From Halarchaeum nitratireducens (lineage in GTDB: Archaea; Halobacteriota; Halobacteria; Halobacteriales; Halobacteriaceae): 64,000 nucleotides of DNA. The notes under the pieces were generated by a model. It saw only the letters and a program-made list of their open reading frames with translations. It searched no databases and had not been told where the DNA came from. The DNA lies in assembly GCF_014647155.1 (NCBI RefSeq), contig NZ_BMOQ01000003.1, positions 62,001-126,000 of the forward strand, in the 5' to 3' direction. Position numbers and translations under genes: made by a program. Shown in pieces: positions 43,721-52,486 of this stretch. The number at the start of each line of letters is the position of its first letter. Position 1 is the stretch's first letter.

Positions 43721-45712
43721 ATGGTAGAAAACGACAACCTCGAAACGCGATTGGCCGAACAGGACGTGTTCGAGCCGCCAGAGTCGTTCGTCGAGCAGGC
43801 TAACGTCACCGATCCGAACATCTACGAGGAGTTCGAGGAGAACTGGCCCGAGTGTTGGGAGGGCGCCGCCGATCTCCTCGACTGGTACGACGACTACGAT
43901 CAGGTGCTCGACGACTCGAACCCGCCGTTCTACGAGTGGTTCACCGGCGGGACGCTGAACGCCTCCCACGAGTGCGTCGACCGGCATCTGTCCGAGCGCG
44001 GCGACGAAGTCGCCATCGAGTGGGTCGGCGAGCCGGCCGACGAGGCCGACCGCTCGATCACCTACGAGGAGCTCCACCGGGAGGTGAACGAGTTCGCGGC
44101 GGCGTTACGCGACCTCGGGGTCGGCGAGGACGACGTCGTCACGATGCACATGCCGATGATCCCCGCCCACCCGATCGCGCTCCTCGCCTGCGCGCGTATC
44201 GGCGCGCCCCACTCGGTCGTCTTCGCCGGCTTCTCGGCCGAGGCGCTCGCCGAGCGGATGAACGCCGCCGACTCCGAGTACCTCGTCACCGCGGACGGCT
44301 ACTACCGGCGCGGCGACCCCCTCGACCACCTCTCGAAGTCACGCGAGGGCGTCGAGAAAGTCGAGCACGACGTCGAGACGGTCGTGGTCGATCGCCTCGG
44401 CCCGAACGGCGACGACTTCGGCCACGACCTCGACGAGGACGAACACGACTACGCTGACCTCGTGGCCGACCACGCCGGCGCGACGGTCGAGCCGGTCGCT
44501 CGCGACGCGGAGGACATGCTCTTCCTCATGTACACCTCCGGGACCACCGGCCAACCGAAGGGGGTGAAACACACGACGGCGGGCTATCTCGCGTGGACGG
44601 CGTGGACCTCGCAGGCCGTCCTCGACGTCAAACCCGAGGACACCTACTTCTGCTCGGCGGACATCGGGTGGATCACCGGTCACTCCTACATCGTCTACGG
44701 CCCCCTCGCCCTCGGGACGACGACGACGATGTACGAGGGCGCACCCGACTACCCCGCGGAGGACCGTTTCTGGGAGATCGTCGACGACCTCGACGTCACG
44801 CAGTTCTACACGGCGCCGACGGCCATCCGGTCGTTCATGAAGTGGGGCGCGGAACACCCGCAGCGCCACGACCTCTCCTCGCTGCGGTTGCTCGGGACGG
44901 TCGGCGAACCGATCAATCCGAAGCCGTGGAAGTGGTATTACAAGCACATCGGCGGCGAGGAGTGCCCGATAGTCGACACGTGGTGGCAGACGGAGACCGG
45001 CGGTCACATGGTGACGACGCTCCCCGGCGTCAACGACATGAAGCCCGGGAGCGCCGGTCCCGCGCTCCCCGGCGTCGACGCACGTATCGTCGACGGCAAC
45101 GGCGAGGAAGTACCCGCGGGCGGTGCCGGCTATCTGACCGTCCAGAAGCCGTGGCCCGGGATGCTGCGCACGCTCTACAAGAACGACGAGCGGTTCATCG
45201 ACGAGTATTGGGCCGAGTACTCCGACACCGACTCTGACGACCCCGAGGACTGGGTCTACTTCCCCGAGGACGGCGCGAAGATCGACGACGAGGACTACAT
45301 CACCGTCGTCGGTCGCGTCGACGACGTCGTCAACGTCTCCGGGCACCGACTCGGGACCATGGAGATCGAGTCCGCGGTCGTCTCCGCCGAGGGCGTCGCC
45401 GAGGCCGCCATTGTCGGCGCGAGCGACGACCTGAAGGGCGAAGTCATCCACGCCTACGTCATCCTCGAAGACGACGACGCCGATGAGGACGAACTGCGCG
45501 AGCGCATCGAGGCCGCCGTCGAGGATCAGATCGGTCCCATCGCGCGGCCGGCGAAGATCGTCTTCACGCCCGAGCTCCCGAAGACCCGCTCCGGGAAGAT
45601 CATGCGCCGCCTCCTCGAAGAGATCTCCGACGGGGAGGAACTCGGCGACACCTCGACGCTTCGCAATCCCGACATCGTCCGCAATATCGAAGCCGAAGTC
45701 CGAGGTGAGTGA
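43721..45712 (+). CDS. acs: Acetyl-CoA synthetase (AMP-forming), canonical copy
   Basis: 663 residues. Acetate plus ATP plus CoA gives acetyl-CoA. All motifs are intact: YTSGTTGQPKGVKHTTAGYL, DTWWQTETGGHMVTTLPGVN, hinge and A8 GRVDDVVNVSGHRLGTMEIE, and LPKTRSGKIMRRLLEE with the Lys acetylated in other species. The ATG (MVENDNLETRLAEQ) follows an A/T-rich promoter (AATGTTTATTACAATAG, about 30 bases upstream), so the GTG/ATG codons before it are rejected. It follows the regulator by 71 bases and precedes the transporter by 2. Confidence 0.96.
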   Translation: MVENDNLETRLAEQDVFEPPESFVEQANVTDPNIYEEFEENWPECWEGAADLLDWYDDYDQVLDDSNPPFYEWFTGGTLNASHECVDRHLSERGDEVAIEWVGEPADEADRSITYEELHREVNEFAAALRDLGVGEDDVVTMHMPMIPAHPIALLACARIGAPHSVVFAGFSAEALAERMNAADSEYLVTADGYYRRGDPLDHLSKSREGVEKVEHDVETVVVDRLGPNGDDFGHDLDEDEHDYADLVADHAGATVEPVARDAEDMLFLMYTSGTTGQPKGVKHTTAGYLAWTAWTSQAVLDVKPEDTYFCSADIGWITGHSYIVYGPLALGTTTTMYEGAPDYPAEDRFWEIVDDLDVTQFYTAPTAIRSFMKWGAEHPQRHDLSSLRLLGTVGEPINPKPWKWYYKHIGGEECPIVDTWWQTETGGHMVTTLPGVNDMKPGSAGPALPGVDARIVDGNGEEVPAGGAGYLTVQKPWPGMLRTLYKNDERFIDEYWAEYSDTDSDDPEDWVYFPEDGAKIDDEDYITVVGRVDDVVNVSGHRLGTMEIESAVVSAEGVAEAAIVGASDDLKGEVIHAYVILEDDDADEDELRERIEAAVEDQIGPIARPAKIVFTPELPKTRSGKIMRRLLEEISDGEELGDTSTLRNPDIVRNIEAEVRGE

Positions 45713-45714
45713 TC

Positions 45715-46290
45715 ATGCCCGCTAACACCGACACCGCGAACCCCGGACCGCTCGGCCTCGTCGCGTTCGGCCTGACGACCGTCCTCCTCAGTCTCGTCAA
45801 CGGCGGGATCCTACCCAGCGCGGGTGAACCCGTCGTCCTCCCGCTCGCGCTCGCCTTCGGCGGCACGTGCCAGTTCTTCGCCGGCCTCCTCGAGTATCGG
45901 GAGGGGAACACGTTCGGGTACACGGCGTTCTGTAGCTACGGGGCGTTCTGGTGGTGGTTCGGCCTGCTCGTCCTCTTCGCGGGCAACGGTTGGCTCTCCG
46001 TCAACGCGACGGCCGTCGGCGCCGCGCTCCTCCTCTGGGGGCTCTTCACGGCCTACATGTGGGTCGCGACGTTCAAGCTCAACTGGGCGCTCTGGTCCGT
46101 GTTCCTCACGCTGACCATCACGTTCCTGCTGCTCGGTCTCGGCGACCTCGGCTTCGGGACGGCGACGATCGGCGGCTACGTCGGCGTCCTCACCGGCCTG
46201 CTCGCCATGTACGCCTCGTTCGCGGAGGTCGTCAACTGGGCGTGGGACCGCACCGTGGTCCCCATCGGCGGCGCGCCGCTCAGCGACTGA
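45715..46290 (+). CDS. satP: Acetate transporter, GPR1/FUN34/SatP (YaaH) family
   Basis: 191 residues with six helices. The family signature NPGPLGLVAFGLTTVLLSLV is at residues 9-28, followed by FGGTCQFFAGLLEYREGNTF and YGAFWWWFGLLVLF. Members are acetate/succinate-proton symporters or channels. Only 2 bases separate it from the acs stop, so uptake and activation are co-transcribed. Confidence 0.94.
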   Translation: MPANTDTANPGPLGLVAFGLTTVLLSLVNGGILPSAGEPVVLPLALAFGGTCQFFAGLLEYREGNTFGYTAFCSYGAFWWWFGLLVLFAGNGWLSVNATAVGAALLLWGLFTAYMWVATFKLNWALWSVFLTLTITFLLLGLGDLGFGTATIGGYVGVLTGLLAMYASFAEVVNWAWDRTVVPIGGAPLSD

Positions 46291-46317
46291 ACGGCCGACG
46301 ATTCCCGTTCTCCTCGT

Positions 46318-46596
46318 TTATCGCTCCCGCCAGCGGCGCACGGCGAATTCCCCGTACCCGCCGTAGGCGAGATCGAGGCTCCCGATCCACCAGTTCCACC
46401 GCGACGCCACGCGCCCCTCCGGCGCGTCGCGGAGATGCTCGACGACTTCCGCGGGCGCGAGTTCGTGGCCGGCGTCGCGCTCGTAGCGGCCGCTCGCCGC
46501 GAGATCGGCCGCGATTCGGGCGACGGCGTTGCGCTCGGCCTCGCTCCCGGGGAAGACCGCGAGCGCGTCCGCGAACGCGTCCACGGACCGAGTCAC
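46318..46596 (-). CDS. Hypothetical protein, about 92 residues
   Basis: From a GTG start the product is soluble and mainly helical: TRSVDAFADALAVFPGSEAE, then RNAVARIAADLAASGRYERD and a tryptophan-rich end (SRWNWWIGSLDLAYGGYGEF). Longer starts upstream (to 46707) add arginine-rich sequence and are less likely. No family recognised. Convergent with the acetate transporter. The 206 bases on its 5' side up to the dehydrogenase gene show nothing else. Confidence 0.6.
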   Translation of the reverse strand: MTRSVDAFADALAVFPGSEAERNAVARIAADLAASGRYERDAGHELAPAEVVEHLRDAPEGRVASRWNWWIGSLDLAYGGYGEFAVRRWRER

Positions 46597-46802
46597 ACGC
46601 GACACTCGACGCCCCGGTCCAAAGAGCGTGCCCCCGACCCGTACCTCCGAGTGCGATGCCGGGACCATCCCGGTGCGTGCCCTGACCCCCCGCTCGCGGC
46701 GGTCCAACGAGCCGGTCGCGCCACCGTGCGTCCGGTCGAGCGCGCCCGTCGGCGCGCGTCGCGCGACGCCCCGCCGCGATTTCTCCGGTCGCCAGCCCGC
46801 TC

Positions 46803-47687
46803 CTACCGACGGATCTCGTCGCCGGTGACGTCCTCGATACCGCGCACGAACGCCGCGATGTCCTCCTCGCCGTGGCCGAGCGCGCGCGCCCGGCTCGCAG
46901 CCTCCTTCGTCGCTGCCGTCGCCGGCACCGGCACCTCCCGTTCGCTCGCGCTATCGAGCGCGAGACGCAGGTCCTTGAACTGCAGGTCGAGCGGGAACGC
47001 GGCCTCGAAATCGCCCTCGGCGATGGCCTCCCCCTTCGCGTCGAAGAGCGGCGCCGCCACTCCCCCGGAGCCGATGGCTTCGAGCATCGCGTCCACGTCG
47101 AGGCCGTTCGCGTCCGCGAGCGCGAGCGACTCCGCGAACGACTGCATCATGTTCCCCAAGAGGAGGTTCACGGAGAGCTTCGCGTGCGTGCCGTCGCCGA
47201 CGCCGCCACAGCGCACGACGGGGTCGCCCATCGCCTCCAGCACGCCTTCGACGGCGTCGACGTCCGCGTCCGCGCCGCCCGCGAGCATCGTGAGCGTCCC
47301 GTCTTCGGCGGGCCCGATCGTCCCCGAGACCGGGCAGTCGACGAAGCGCCCGCCCGCCTCGGCGACGAGCGTCGCGGCCGCCCCGGTGTCGTCCGGCGAG
47401 ACCGTACTCGAATTCACGACGTAGTCGCCCGCGGAGAGTCCGGCGAGCAGACCGTCCGTGCCGTCGAGGACGTCCCGGAGAGCCTCGCCGTCCGTCACCA
47501 TGACGACGGTGACGTCCGCGCGCTCGCCGACGCCGCGCGGCGTCCCCGCGACCGGGACGCCCGCGTCCGCGAACGGTTCCGTGGGCGCCTCACTCCGGTT
47601 GTAGACCACGAGGTCGAAGTCGTCAGCGACGTTCCACGCCATCGGTACGCCCATCGCGCCGAGTCCGATGAACCCGACTGTCGTCAT
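46803..47687 (-). CDS. NAD(P)-dependent beta-hydroxyacid dehydrogenase (HIBADH/GLXR family)
   Basis: 294 residues. N-terminal Rossmann motif TVGFIGLGAMGVPMAWNVAD, substrate motif FVDCPVSGTIGPAEDGTLTM and catalytic Lys in GDGTHAKLSVNLLLGNMMQS, followed by the all-helical C-terminal domain. The family includes 3-hydroxyisobutyrate dehydrogenase, tartronate-semialdehyde reductase and glyoxylate/succinic semialdehyde reductases; the exact substrate is open. The ATG at the MTTVGFIG start is preferred over upstream starts in Ser/Arg-rich sequence. Confidence 0.92.
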   Translation of the reverse strand: MTTVGFIGLGAMGVPMAWNVADDFDLVVYNRSEAPTEPFADAGVPVAGTPRGVGERADVTVVMVTDGEALRDVLDGTDGLLAGLSAGDYVVNSSTVSPDDTGAAATLVAEAGGRFVDCPVSGTIGPAEDGTLTMLAGGADADVDAVEGVLEAMGDPVVRCGGVGDGTHAKLSVNLLLGNMMQSFAESLALADANGLDVDAMLEAIGSGGVAAPLFDAKGEAIAEGDFEAAFPLDLQFKDLRLALDSASEREVPVPATAATKEAASRARALGHGEEDIAAFVRGIEDVTGDEIRR

Positions 47688-47778
47688 GGGTGTCGATACG
47701 GACGCGCCGGACAAATAGGTCGGCGGCGAGAGAGACGCGCCGCAAAGGCTTTTGCTGGGCCGGGGTGACGTATCGTTC

Positions 47779-48147
47779 ATGAAAGTGCTGTTGGGCATCG
47801 GCGGGAGCGACGACTCGCTCGACGCCCTCGACCGCACGGTCGAGCGGGCCGTCGAGGCGGGTGACGAGCTCACCGTCGCCGTCCTCGACAACCCGGAGAG
47901 CGACCGGTCCGCGGACGAGGTCATCGATCACGCGTCGTCGGTGCTGGAGGAGGCGGGCCTCGACGCCGACGTTCGACACCTCACGGGCGACCCGGGGAGC
48001 GAGCTCGTCGAACTCGCCGGCCGCGAGGGGTTCGAACAGGTCGTCCTCGGCGGCGGCGAGCGCAGTCCGATGGGGAAGATCCGACTCGGCCACATCGCCG
48101 AGTTCGTCCTGCTGAACGCGCCCGTCACCGTCTCCCTGGTCCGATGA
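47779..48147 (+). CDS. Universal stress protein (UspA fold)
   Basis: 122 residues: VLLGIGGSDDSLDALDRTVE at the start and a C-terminal nucleotide-loop-like VVLGGGERSPMGKIRLGHIA followed by FVLLNAPVTVSLV. The initial ATG fits the family. Its stop codon overlaps the ATG of the acetyltransferase gene (ATGA), so translation is coupled. The function is probably stress-linked nucleotide binding. Confidence 0.88.
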   Translation: MKVLLGIGGSDDSLDALDRTVERAVEAGDELTVAVLDNPESDRSADEVIDHASSVLEEAGLDADVRHLTGDPGSELVELAGREGFEQVVLGGGERSPMGKIRLGHIAEFVLLNAPVTVSLVR

Positions 48148-48701
48148 CGAACGACACCGACGCGCCCGGCCCGTTCCCGACGCCGCCCCACGCCTTCGAG
48201 GACGCCGACGGGCGCGAGATCACCGTCCGCTCGCTCGCGTCGACGGACGCCGACGGGATCGAGTCGCTCGTGGCGATGTACGACGACTTCGACCCGAGCA
48301 TGCGCGCGCAGGGCATTCCGCCGACGGGCGAGGCCCGCGTGCGCTCGTGGCTCGACACGCTCGTCGGGGGCGACGCCTACAACGTCGTCGCGTGGCACGG
48401 CGACGACGCGGTCGGCCACGCGACGCTCGTCCCGGACGGCGACGACGCGTACGAGCTCGCCATCTTCGTCCACCAGGACTCGCAGGGCTGTGGCATCGGG
48501 ACGCGTCTCATCCGCACGCTCCTCGGCTACGGCGCGGCGAACGACGTCGGTCACGTCTGGCTGACGGTCGAGCGGTGGAATCACGCGGCGATCGCGCTCT
48601 ACGAGAAGGTGGGCTTCGAGACGATGAGCGCCGAGAGCTTCGAGATCGAGATGGAGATGGACCTCTCGACGGCCCGCGTTCAGACGGACAACACGGGCTG
48701 A
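48144..48701 (+). CDS. GNAT-family N-acetyltransferase
   Basis: 185 residues. The acetyl-CoA-binding motif is in IFVHQDSQGCGIGTRLIRTL (Q-x-x-G-x-G), with preceding strands GHATLVPDGDDAYELAIFVH and a terminal RWNHAAIALYEKVGFETMSA. The substrate is unknown. It is translationally coupled to the Usp gene and overlaps the convergent second Usp gene by 22 bases. Acs and Usp proteins are acetylated in some species, but a link here would be speculation. Confidence 0.92.
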   Translation: MTNDTDAPGPFPTPPHAFEDADGREITVRSLASTDADGIESLVAMYDDFDPSMRAQGIPPTGEARVRSWLDTLVGGDAYNVVAWHGDDAVGHATLVPDGDDAYELAIFVHQDSQGCGIGTRLIRTLLGYGAANDVGHVWLTVERWNHAAIALYEKVGFETMSAESFEIEMEMDLSTARVQTDNTG

Positions 48702-49132
48702 CTCGCGTAGAGTAACACGTACTCGGCGACCTTCTCCAGCACCGTCCCGGGCGGATCGACGCTCGAACGCGCCTCGCGGGGCATGACGAGGAAGTCCGCG
48801 TCGACGTCGTCCGCGCAGTCGAGGATCACGCTCCCGGGGTGGTGGGTCTTGCGTCGCGTCGAGAAGCCGTGCATGACGGAGGTGCCGACCGGGACGTCGC
48901 TCGCGTCGGCGAGCGCGCGGACGTCGTCGAGGAACGACTCGTGTGCGTCCGCGATCCCGTCCTCGTCCACGTCGCCGTCCGCGATGCTCCGCGCGACGTC
49001 GTCGCCGAGGACGAAGAGCGCGTGGACGTCGGCGTCGTAGCGCTCGGCGACTGCGACCGCGTACTCGGCGGCGGTCCCGGAGGCGTCGCTCCCGTCGACG
49101 GGGACGAGGACCGTCCCGACTTCGAGGCTCAT
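48680..49132 (-). CDS. UspA-family protein lacking the canonical ATP loop
   Basis: 150 residues with the Usp start GTVLVPVDGSDASGTAAEYA. The C-terminal part (FLVMPREARSSVDPPGTVLE, then KVAEYVLLYASQPVLSV) lacks the usual G-x2-G-x9-G-S/T phosphate loop, so it is probably a non-ATP-binding Usp. It is divergent from a third Usp gene and overlaps the acetyltransferase gene at its 3' end. Confidence 0.88.
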   Translation of the reverse strand: MSLEVGTVLVPVDGSDASGTAAEYAVAVAERYDADVHALFVLGDDVARSIADGDVDEDGIADAHESFLDDVRALADASDVPVGTSVMHGFSTRRKTHHPGSVILDCADDVDADFLVMPREARSSVDPPGTVLEKVAEYVLLYASQPVLSV

Positions 49133-49208
49133 GTCGGCGTCTCCGGCGGCCGCCACCAAAAGCCCACCGAGGAGTGGAGTTAAGTGCGGACGCGGCGACG
49201 TCCCCCAC

Positions 49209-49655
49209 ATGATCGATACCGTTGTCGTCGCCACCGACGGGTCGGAGAGCGTGGGGCGCGCGATCGACACCGCTCTCGACCTCGCCGAGCGCTTCGACGC
49301 CGACGTCCACGCGCTCTCCGTCGTCGACACGGGGGCGCTCGACACGACCCCGGACGACCTCCGCACGGAGATGGCGGACGCGCTCGCGGCGCGCGCCGAG
49401 GACGCCCTCGCGAACGTCGCCGAACGCGCCGACGGCCCGGTCACCACCGCGGTCCGCGAGGGACGTCCCGCGGACGAGATCCTCGCCTACGTCCGGGAGA
49501 TCGACGCCGACGTCGTCGCCACGGGCACGCGCGGACGCCACGGCGAGAACCGCCTCCTCATCGGCTCGGTCGCCGAGCGCGTCGTCCGCGACTCCCCGAT
49601 CCCCGTGTTGACCGTGCGGCGCCTCGAAACCGACGAGATCGACGGACGCGCGTAA
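49209..49655 (+). CDS. Universal stress protein (ATP-binding UspA type)
   Basis: 148 residues. Start IDTVVVATDGSESVGRAIDT; the ATP-binding loop is GTRGRHGENRLLIGSVAERV (G-x2-G-x9-G-S), followed by VVRDSPIPVLTVR. A single-domain Usp. The ATG is about 30 bases after a GTTAAGT element, consistent with a leaderless transcript. Confidence 0.94.
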   Translation: MIDTVVVATDGSESVGRAIDTALDLAERFDADVHALSVVDTGALDTTPDDLRTEMADALAARAEDALANVAERADGPVTTAVREGRPADEILAYVREIDADVVATGTRGRHGENRLLIGSVAERVVRDSPIPVLTVRRLETDEIDGRA

Positions 49656-49692
49656 CCGCCGGGTTCTTCTCCCTCGCCGCGCTTCCCCACGT

Positions 49693-50793
49693 ATGAAAGA
49701 CCGGGTCATCGACGACGATACCCTCTCGCTCGAACGGAAGTCCCGCCTCCCGGGGCGGGGCTTCTTCGTCCCCGACGACGTCTCCGAGGCCGAGACGGAA
49801 CGCGAGATGCGCGAGCGCCTCGACGGCGCGGACGTGGTCGTGGTGGCGGACCCCGACGCCGACGGCCTCGCCTGCGCCGCGCTCGTCCGCGAGGTCTATG
49901 GCGCGGCCGCCCTCGTCCCCGCCGGCCCGCACACCCTCGAGGACGGACTCGATCGCGTCGCCGACTACGCCCCCGCCGGCGCGACCGTCTACGTCTGTGA
50001 CCTCTGTCCAGACGAGTACGCGTACGTCCGCGACGAACTCGAACGCCTCGTCGCGCACGCCGGCGCCGTCCACTGGTACGATCATCACCAGTGGACCGAG
50101 GACGCGGCCGAACGCGTCCGCGCGGCCGGCGTCGACCTCGTGATCGGTGACTCCGACGAGGAGTGCACCGCCGACGTCGCCGTGCGCTCCCTCGACGCCG
50201 ACCTCCCGCGCCACCTCGTCGAGCTCGCCGCCGTCACCCGCGATCACGACCTCTGGCTGAAGGAGGACCCGCGCAGCGACGACCTCTCGGACTACTCGCA
50301 TCGCGCCGACGACGAGGAGTACGTCGAGACCGTCCGCGAACACGGCCCCGACCTCCCCGCCGAGGTCCTCGACTTCCTCGAAGCCGAGCGCGTCGAGAAA
50401 CGCGAGCTCATCGACAAGGCCCTCTCCCGCGCCGAACTCCGCACCGTCTCCGTGGCCGGCGAGGACGTGACCGTCGGCGTCACCTACGGTCGGTGCTCCC
50501 AGAACGAGGTCGCCGACGACCTCCGCGAGCAGGGCGCGGACGCCGCCGTCATCGTCAAGCCCGCGGGCTCCGCCTCCATCCGCGGGAGCGAGGACTTCGA
50601 GCGCTGTCACGAGGTCGCCCGGCAGGTCAACGGCGGCGGCCACCCGCAGGCCGCCGGCTGTAAGCCCGACATCTACGACGACATGCTCGACTACGCGAAC
50701 CACTGGACGACCGGCGGGGCCGTCGCCACGCAGGTCATCCTCAACGCCTTCCGAACGCTCCCCGACGAGCCCGCCGAGAGCGCGGAGGAGTAG
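49693..50793 (+). CDS. DHH-family phosphoesterase (RecJ-like)
   Basis: 366 residues. The DHH motifs are VVVADPDADGLACAALVREV (motif I), VYVCDLCPDEYAYVRDELER, WYDHHQWTEDAAER (motif III, DHH) and the DHHA1 substrate motif VNGGGHPQAAGCKPD. A single-stranded-DNA/RNA exonuclease or a nanoRNase is expected; haloarchaea have several such paralogues, some joined to the GINS complex. No OB-fold is fused here. It begins 37 bases after the Usp gene. Confidence 0.92.
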   Translation: MKDRVIDDDTLSLERKSRLPGRGFFVPDDVSEAETEREMRERLDGADVVVVADPDADGLACAALVREVYGAAALVPAGPHTLEDGLDRVADYAPAGATVYVCDLCPDEYAYVRDELERLVAHAGAVHWYDHHQWTEDAAERVRAAGVDLVIGDSDEECTADVAVRSLDADLPRHLVELAAVTRDHDLWLKEDPRSDDLSDYSHRADDEEYVETVREHGPDLPAEVLDFLEAERVEKRELIDKALSRAELRTVSVAGEDVTVGVTYGRCSQNEVADDLREQGADAAVIVKPAGSASIRGSEDFERCHEVARQVNGGGHPQAAGCKPDIYDDMLDYANHWTTGGAVATQVILNAFRTLPDEPAESAEE

Positions 50794-50852
50794 CGTAGCG
50801 CCCGCGTCGCTCTCGGGGCCCGCCGCTCAGACCCCCGTGATCCGACGACGCG

Positions 50853-51284
50853 TCACTCGCAGAGCCAGCGCTCCGAGTAGCTCGCCCCGCACTGGCAGTG
50901 CGCGTAGGCGTGGACGACGGGGCCCTCGGCGTAGAGGCCGCCGACCTCCTCGTTTCGCTCCTCGGTGAACGCGAAGACGAACGAGACGTCGTGGGTCTCG
51001 CCGTCGCCCGCCTCGGGGCACTCGCCGCCCGCGAGGTCGCGATCGACGTGGCCGTCCGCGCCCATCGCCTCCTGTGCGAACTCCATCGCCGCCATTCCCG
51101 TCGTCTTCTGGAAGACGGTGCGCCCCCTCTCCCCGTCGACGACGAGGACCACGCCGTCGTCGTACGCGACGGCGTCCTCGCGGTCCGCGAGCGACCCGAC
51201 GTTCTCGACGACGTCCTCTGTGAGGTAGAGCGCGACGTCCTCGTGGCGCTCGCCCGCGAGGAACTCGGTGTACCTGTCGGTCAT
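50853..51284 (-). CDS. DUF5807-like haloarchaeal protein
   Basis: 143 residues, acidic. Conserved-looking phrases are TDRYTEFLAGERHEDVALYL, VVLVVDGERGRTVFQKTTGM and the end HAYAHCQCGASYSERWLCE. The Cys-rich end could bind a metal. I recognise it as a protein family of haloarchaea (DUF5807 in my recollection) with no known function. It is a tail-to-tail neighbour of the DHH gene. Confidence 0.75.
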   Translation of the reverse strand: MTDRYTEFLAGERHEDVALYLTEDVVENVGSLADREDAVAYDDGVVLVVDGERGRTVFQKTTGMAAMEFAQEAMGADGHVDRDLAGGECPEAGDGETHDVSFVFAFTEERNEEVGGLYAEGPVVHAYAHCQCGASYSERWLCE

Positions 51285-51336
51285 ACCTCCCCTACCCGCT
51301 CGCGGAAGAAAAGCGCCGTGCGTTCGACTCGATGCG

Positions 51337-51747
51337 TTACTCGTCGGCTTCGTCCGCGTCCTCCTCCTCGCCGAGGAGGGAGGCGACGGACTCGTCGCCG
51401 GTCTCCGTGACCTTCGCGTTGATCTGGACGGTCGCGTCGGAGACCTCGCTCCCGCGGACGCTGATCCGGCGGCGCTCGCCGTCGCGCTCGGGGTTGTAAC
51501 CGACGCTCTCGGTCTTGACGAGGACGCTCTCCACGCCGGGCCCGGAGACGTCGCCGCGCATCGGGCGCCCGGCCTCGTCGGAGCCGCCGGTGATCTCGAG
51601 CGTGCAGCCGGTCAGTCCAACGGCGTCACCGTCGACCTCGTCGCCGATATTCCGACCGATGAAGCGATTCGCGTCCTGTCCCTCGACCTCGATCGGGTAC
51701 GCCGTCCCCTCCGCGGGGTCGGCGACCACGACGTTGAACGTAGCCAT
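51337..51747 (-). CDS. rps6e: Ribosomal protein S6e
   Basis: 136 residues. Small-subunit protein found in archaea and eukaryotes. Signatures are [40 protein letters not shown], and [18 protein letters not shown]; the basic positions of other S6e proteins are replaced by acidic residues and an acidic tail ([11 protein letters not shown]). The ATG is fixed by the family start. Confidence 0.95.
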   Translation of the reverse strand: MATFNVVVADPAEGTAYPIEVEGQDANRFIGRNIGDEVDGDAVGLTGCTLEITGGSDEAGRPMRGDVSGPGVESVLVKTESVGYNPERDGERRRISVRGSEVSDATVQINAKVTETGDESVASLLGEEEDADEADE

Positions 51748-51847
51748 ACGCGTATTCCCGGCTGCGCGACCTAAAAGCGCGTCGAAACCCCGGAGCGGCT
51801 GCGAGGCCCGGCGACACGCTTTTGCCCGCTTCTCGGGTAGGCCGGGT

Positions 51848-52483
51848 ATGACCGAGCAGGGCGACGCCGACGGGATCGACGCGACGGCGGACGACGACGC
51901 GACCGACGGCGCGGCGGCGACCGCGGGCGGTGCGGACGAGCCGACGCCCGGCGTCCCGGACGACGTCCGGAAGTACGATCGCTTCAAGAAGGTCGACGGC
52001 GCACAGTACGAGCGCGTCAACGACTTCCTCCGCGAGCGGACCTACGTCACGGCCCGCGAGTGGGCGATCGCGCGCTTGTGCGCGGACTTCCGCACGGAGA
52101 CGGGCGTCGAGATGACGAAGATCGGCGAGAACCTCCCCGAGCTCGTCCCGTTCATGACGGACACCTACACGCCCCAAGCGGTGAATCAGGCCCGCTCGGC
52201 GTTCGAGGACAAGGTGACGAAGGCGGGCGCGACGTTCCTCTACGGCGCGATGAGCGACTTCTTCACCGCGGACGAGCTCGACGACCTGATGTACGAGTCG
52301 ACGGAGGTGGCGAAGTTCCTCCTCGAAGTCGAGGGGGTCGAACTCTCAGTCGAGGAGGAACTCGACGCCGAGGACCGCATCTCCGAGGTCATGCGCGACG
52401 TCCGCGAGGCCAGCGACGAACTCCGGCACTCCGAGGCGACCTGTCCGAACTGCGGTCACGAGATGAGCGAGGCCGACGACTGA
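51848..52483 (+). CDS. DUF5806-like haloarchaeal protein with a C-terminal zinc-binding motif
   Basis: 211 residues. An acidic Asp/Ala/Thr-rich tail (about 40 residues) precedes a helical core: [40 protein letters not shown] and [20 protein letters not shown]. The last 20 residues hold a CPNCGHEM motif. I recall DUF5806 as the family name, unverified. The ATG is about 30 bases after the promoter area of S6e, which diverges. Function is unknown. Confidence 0.75.
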   Translation: MTEQGDADGIDATADDDATDGAAATAGGADEPTPGVPDDVRKYDRFKKVDGAQYERVNDFLRERTYVTAREWAIARLCADFRTETGVEMTKIGENLPELVPFMTDTYTPQAVNQARSAFEDKVTKAGATFLYGAMSDFFTADELDDLMYESTEVAKFLLEVEGVELSVEEELDAEDRISEVMRDVREASDELRHSEATCPNCGHEMSEADD

Positions 52484-52486
52484 GCG

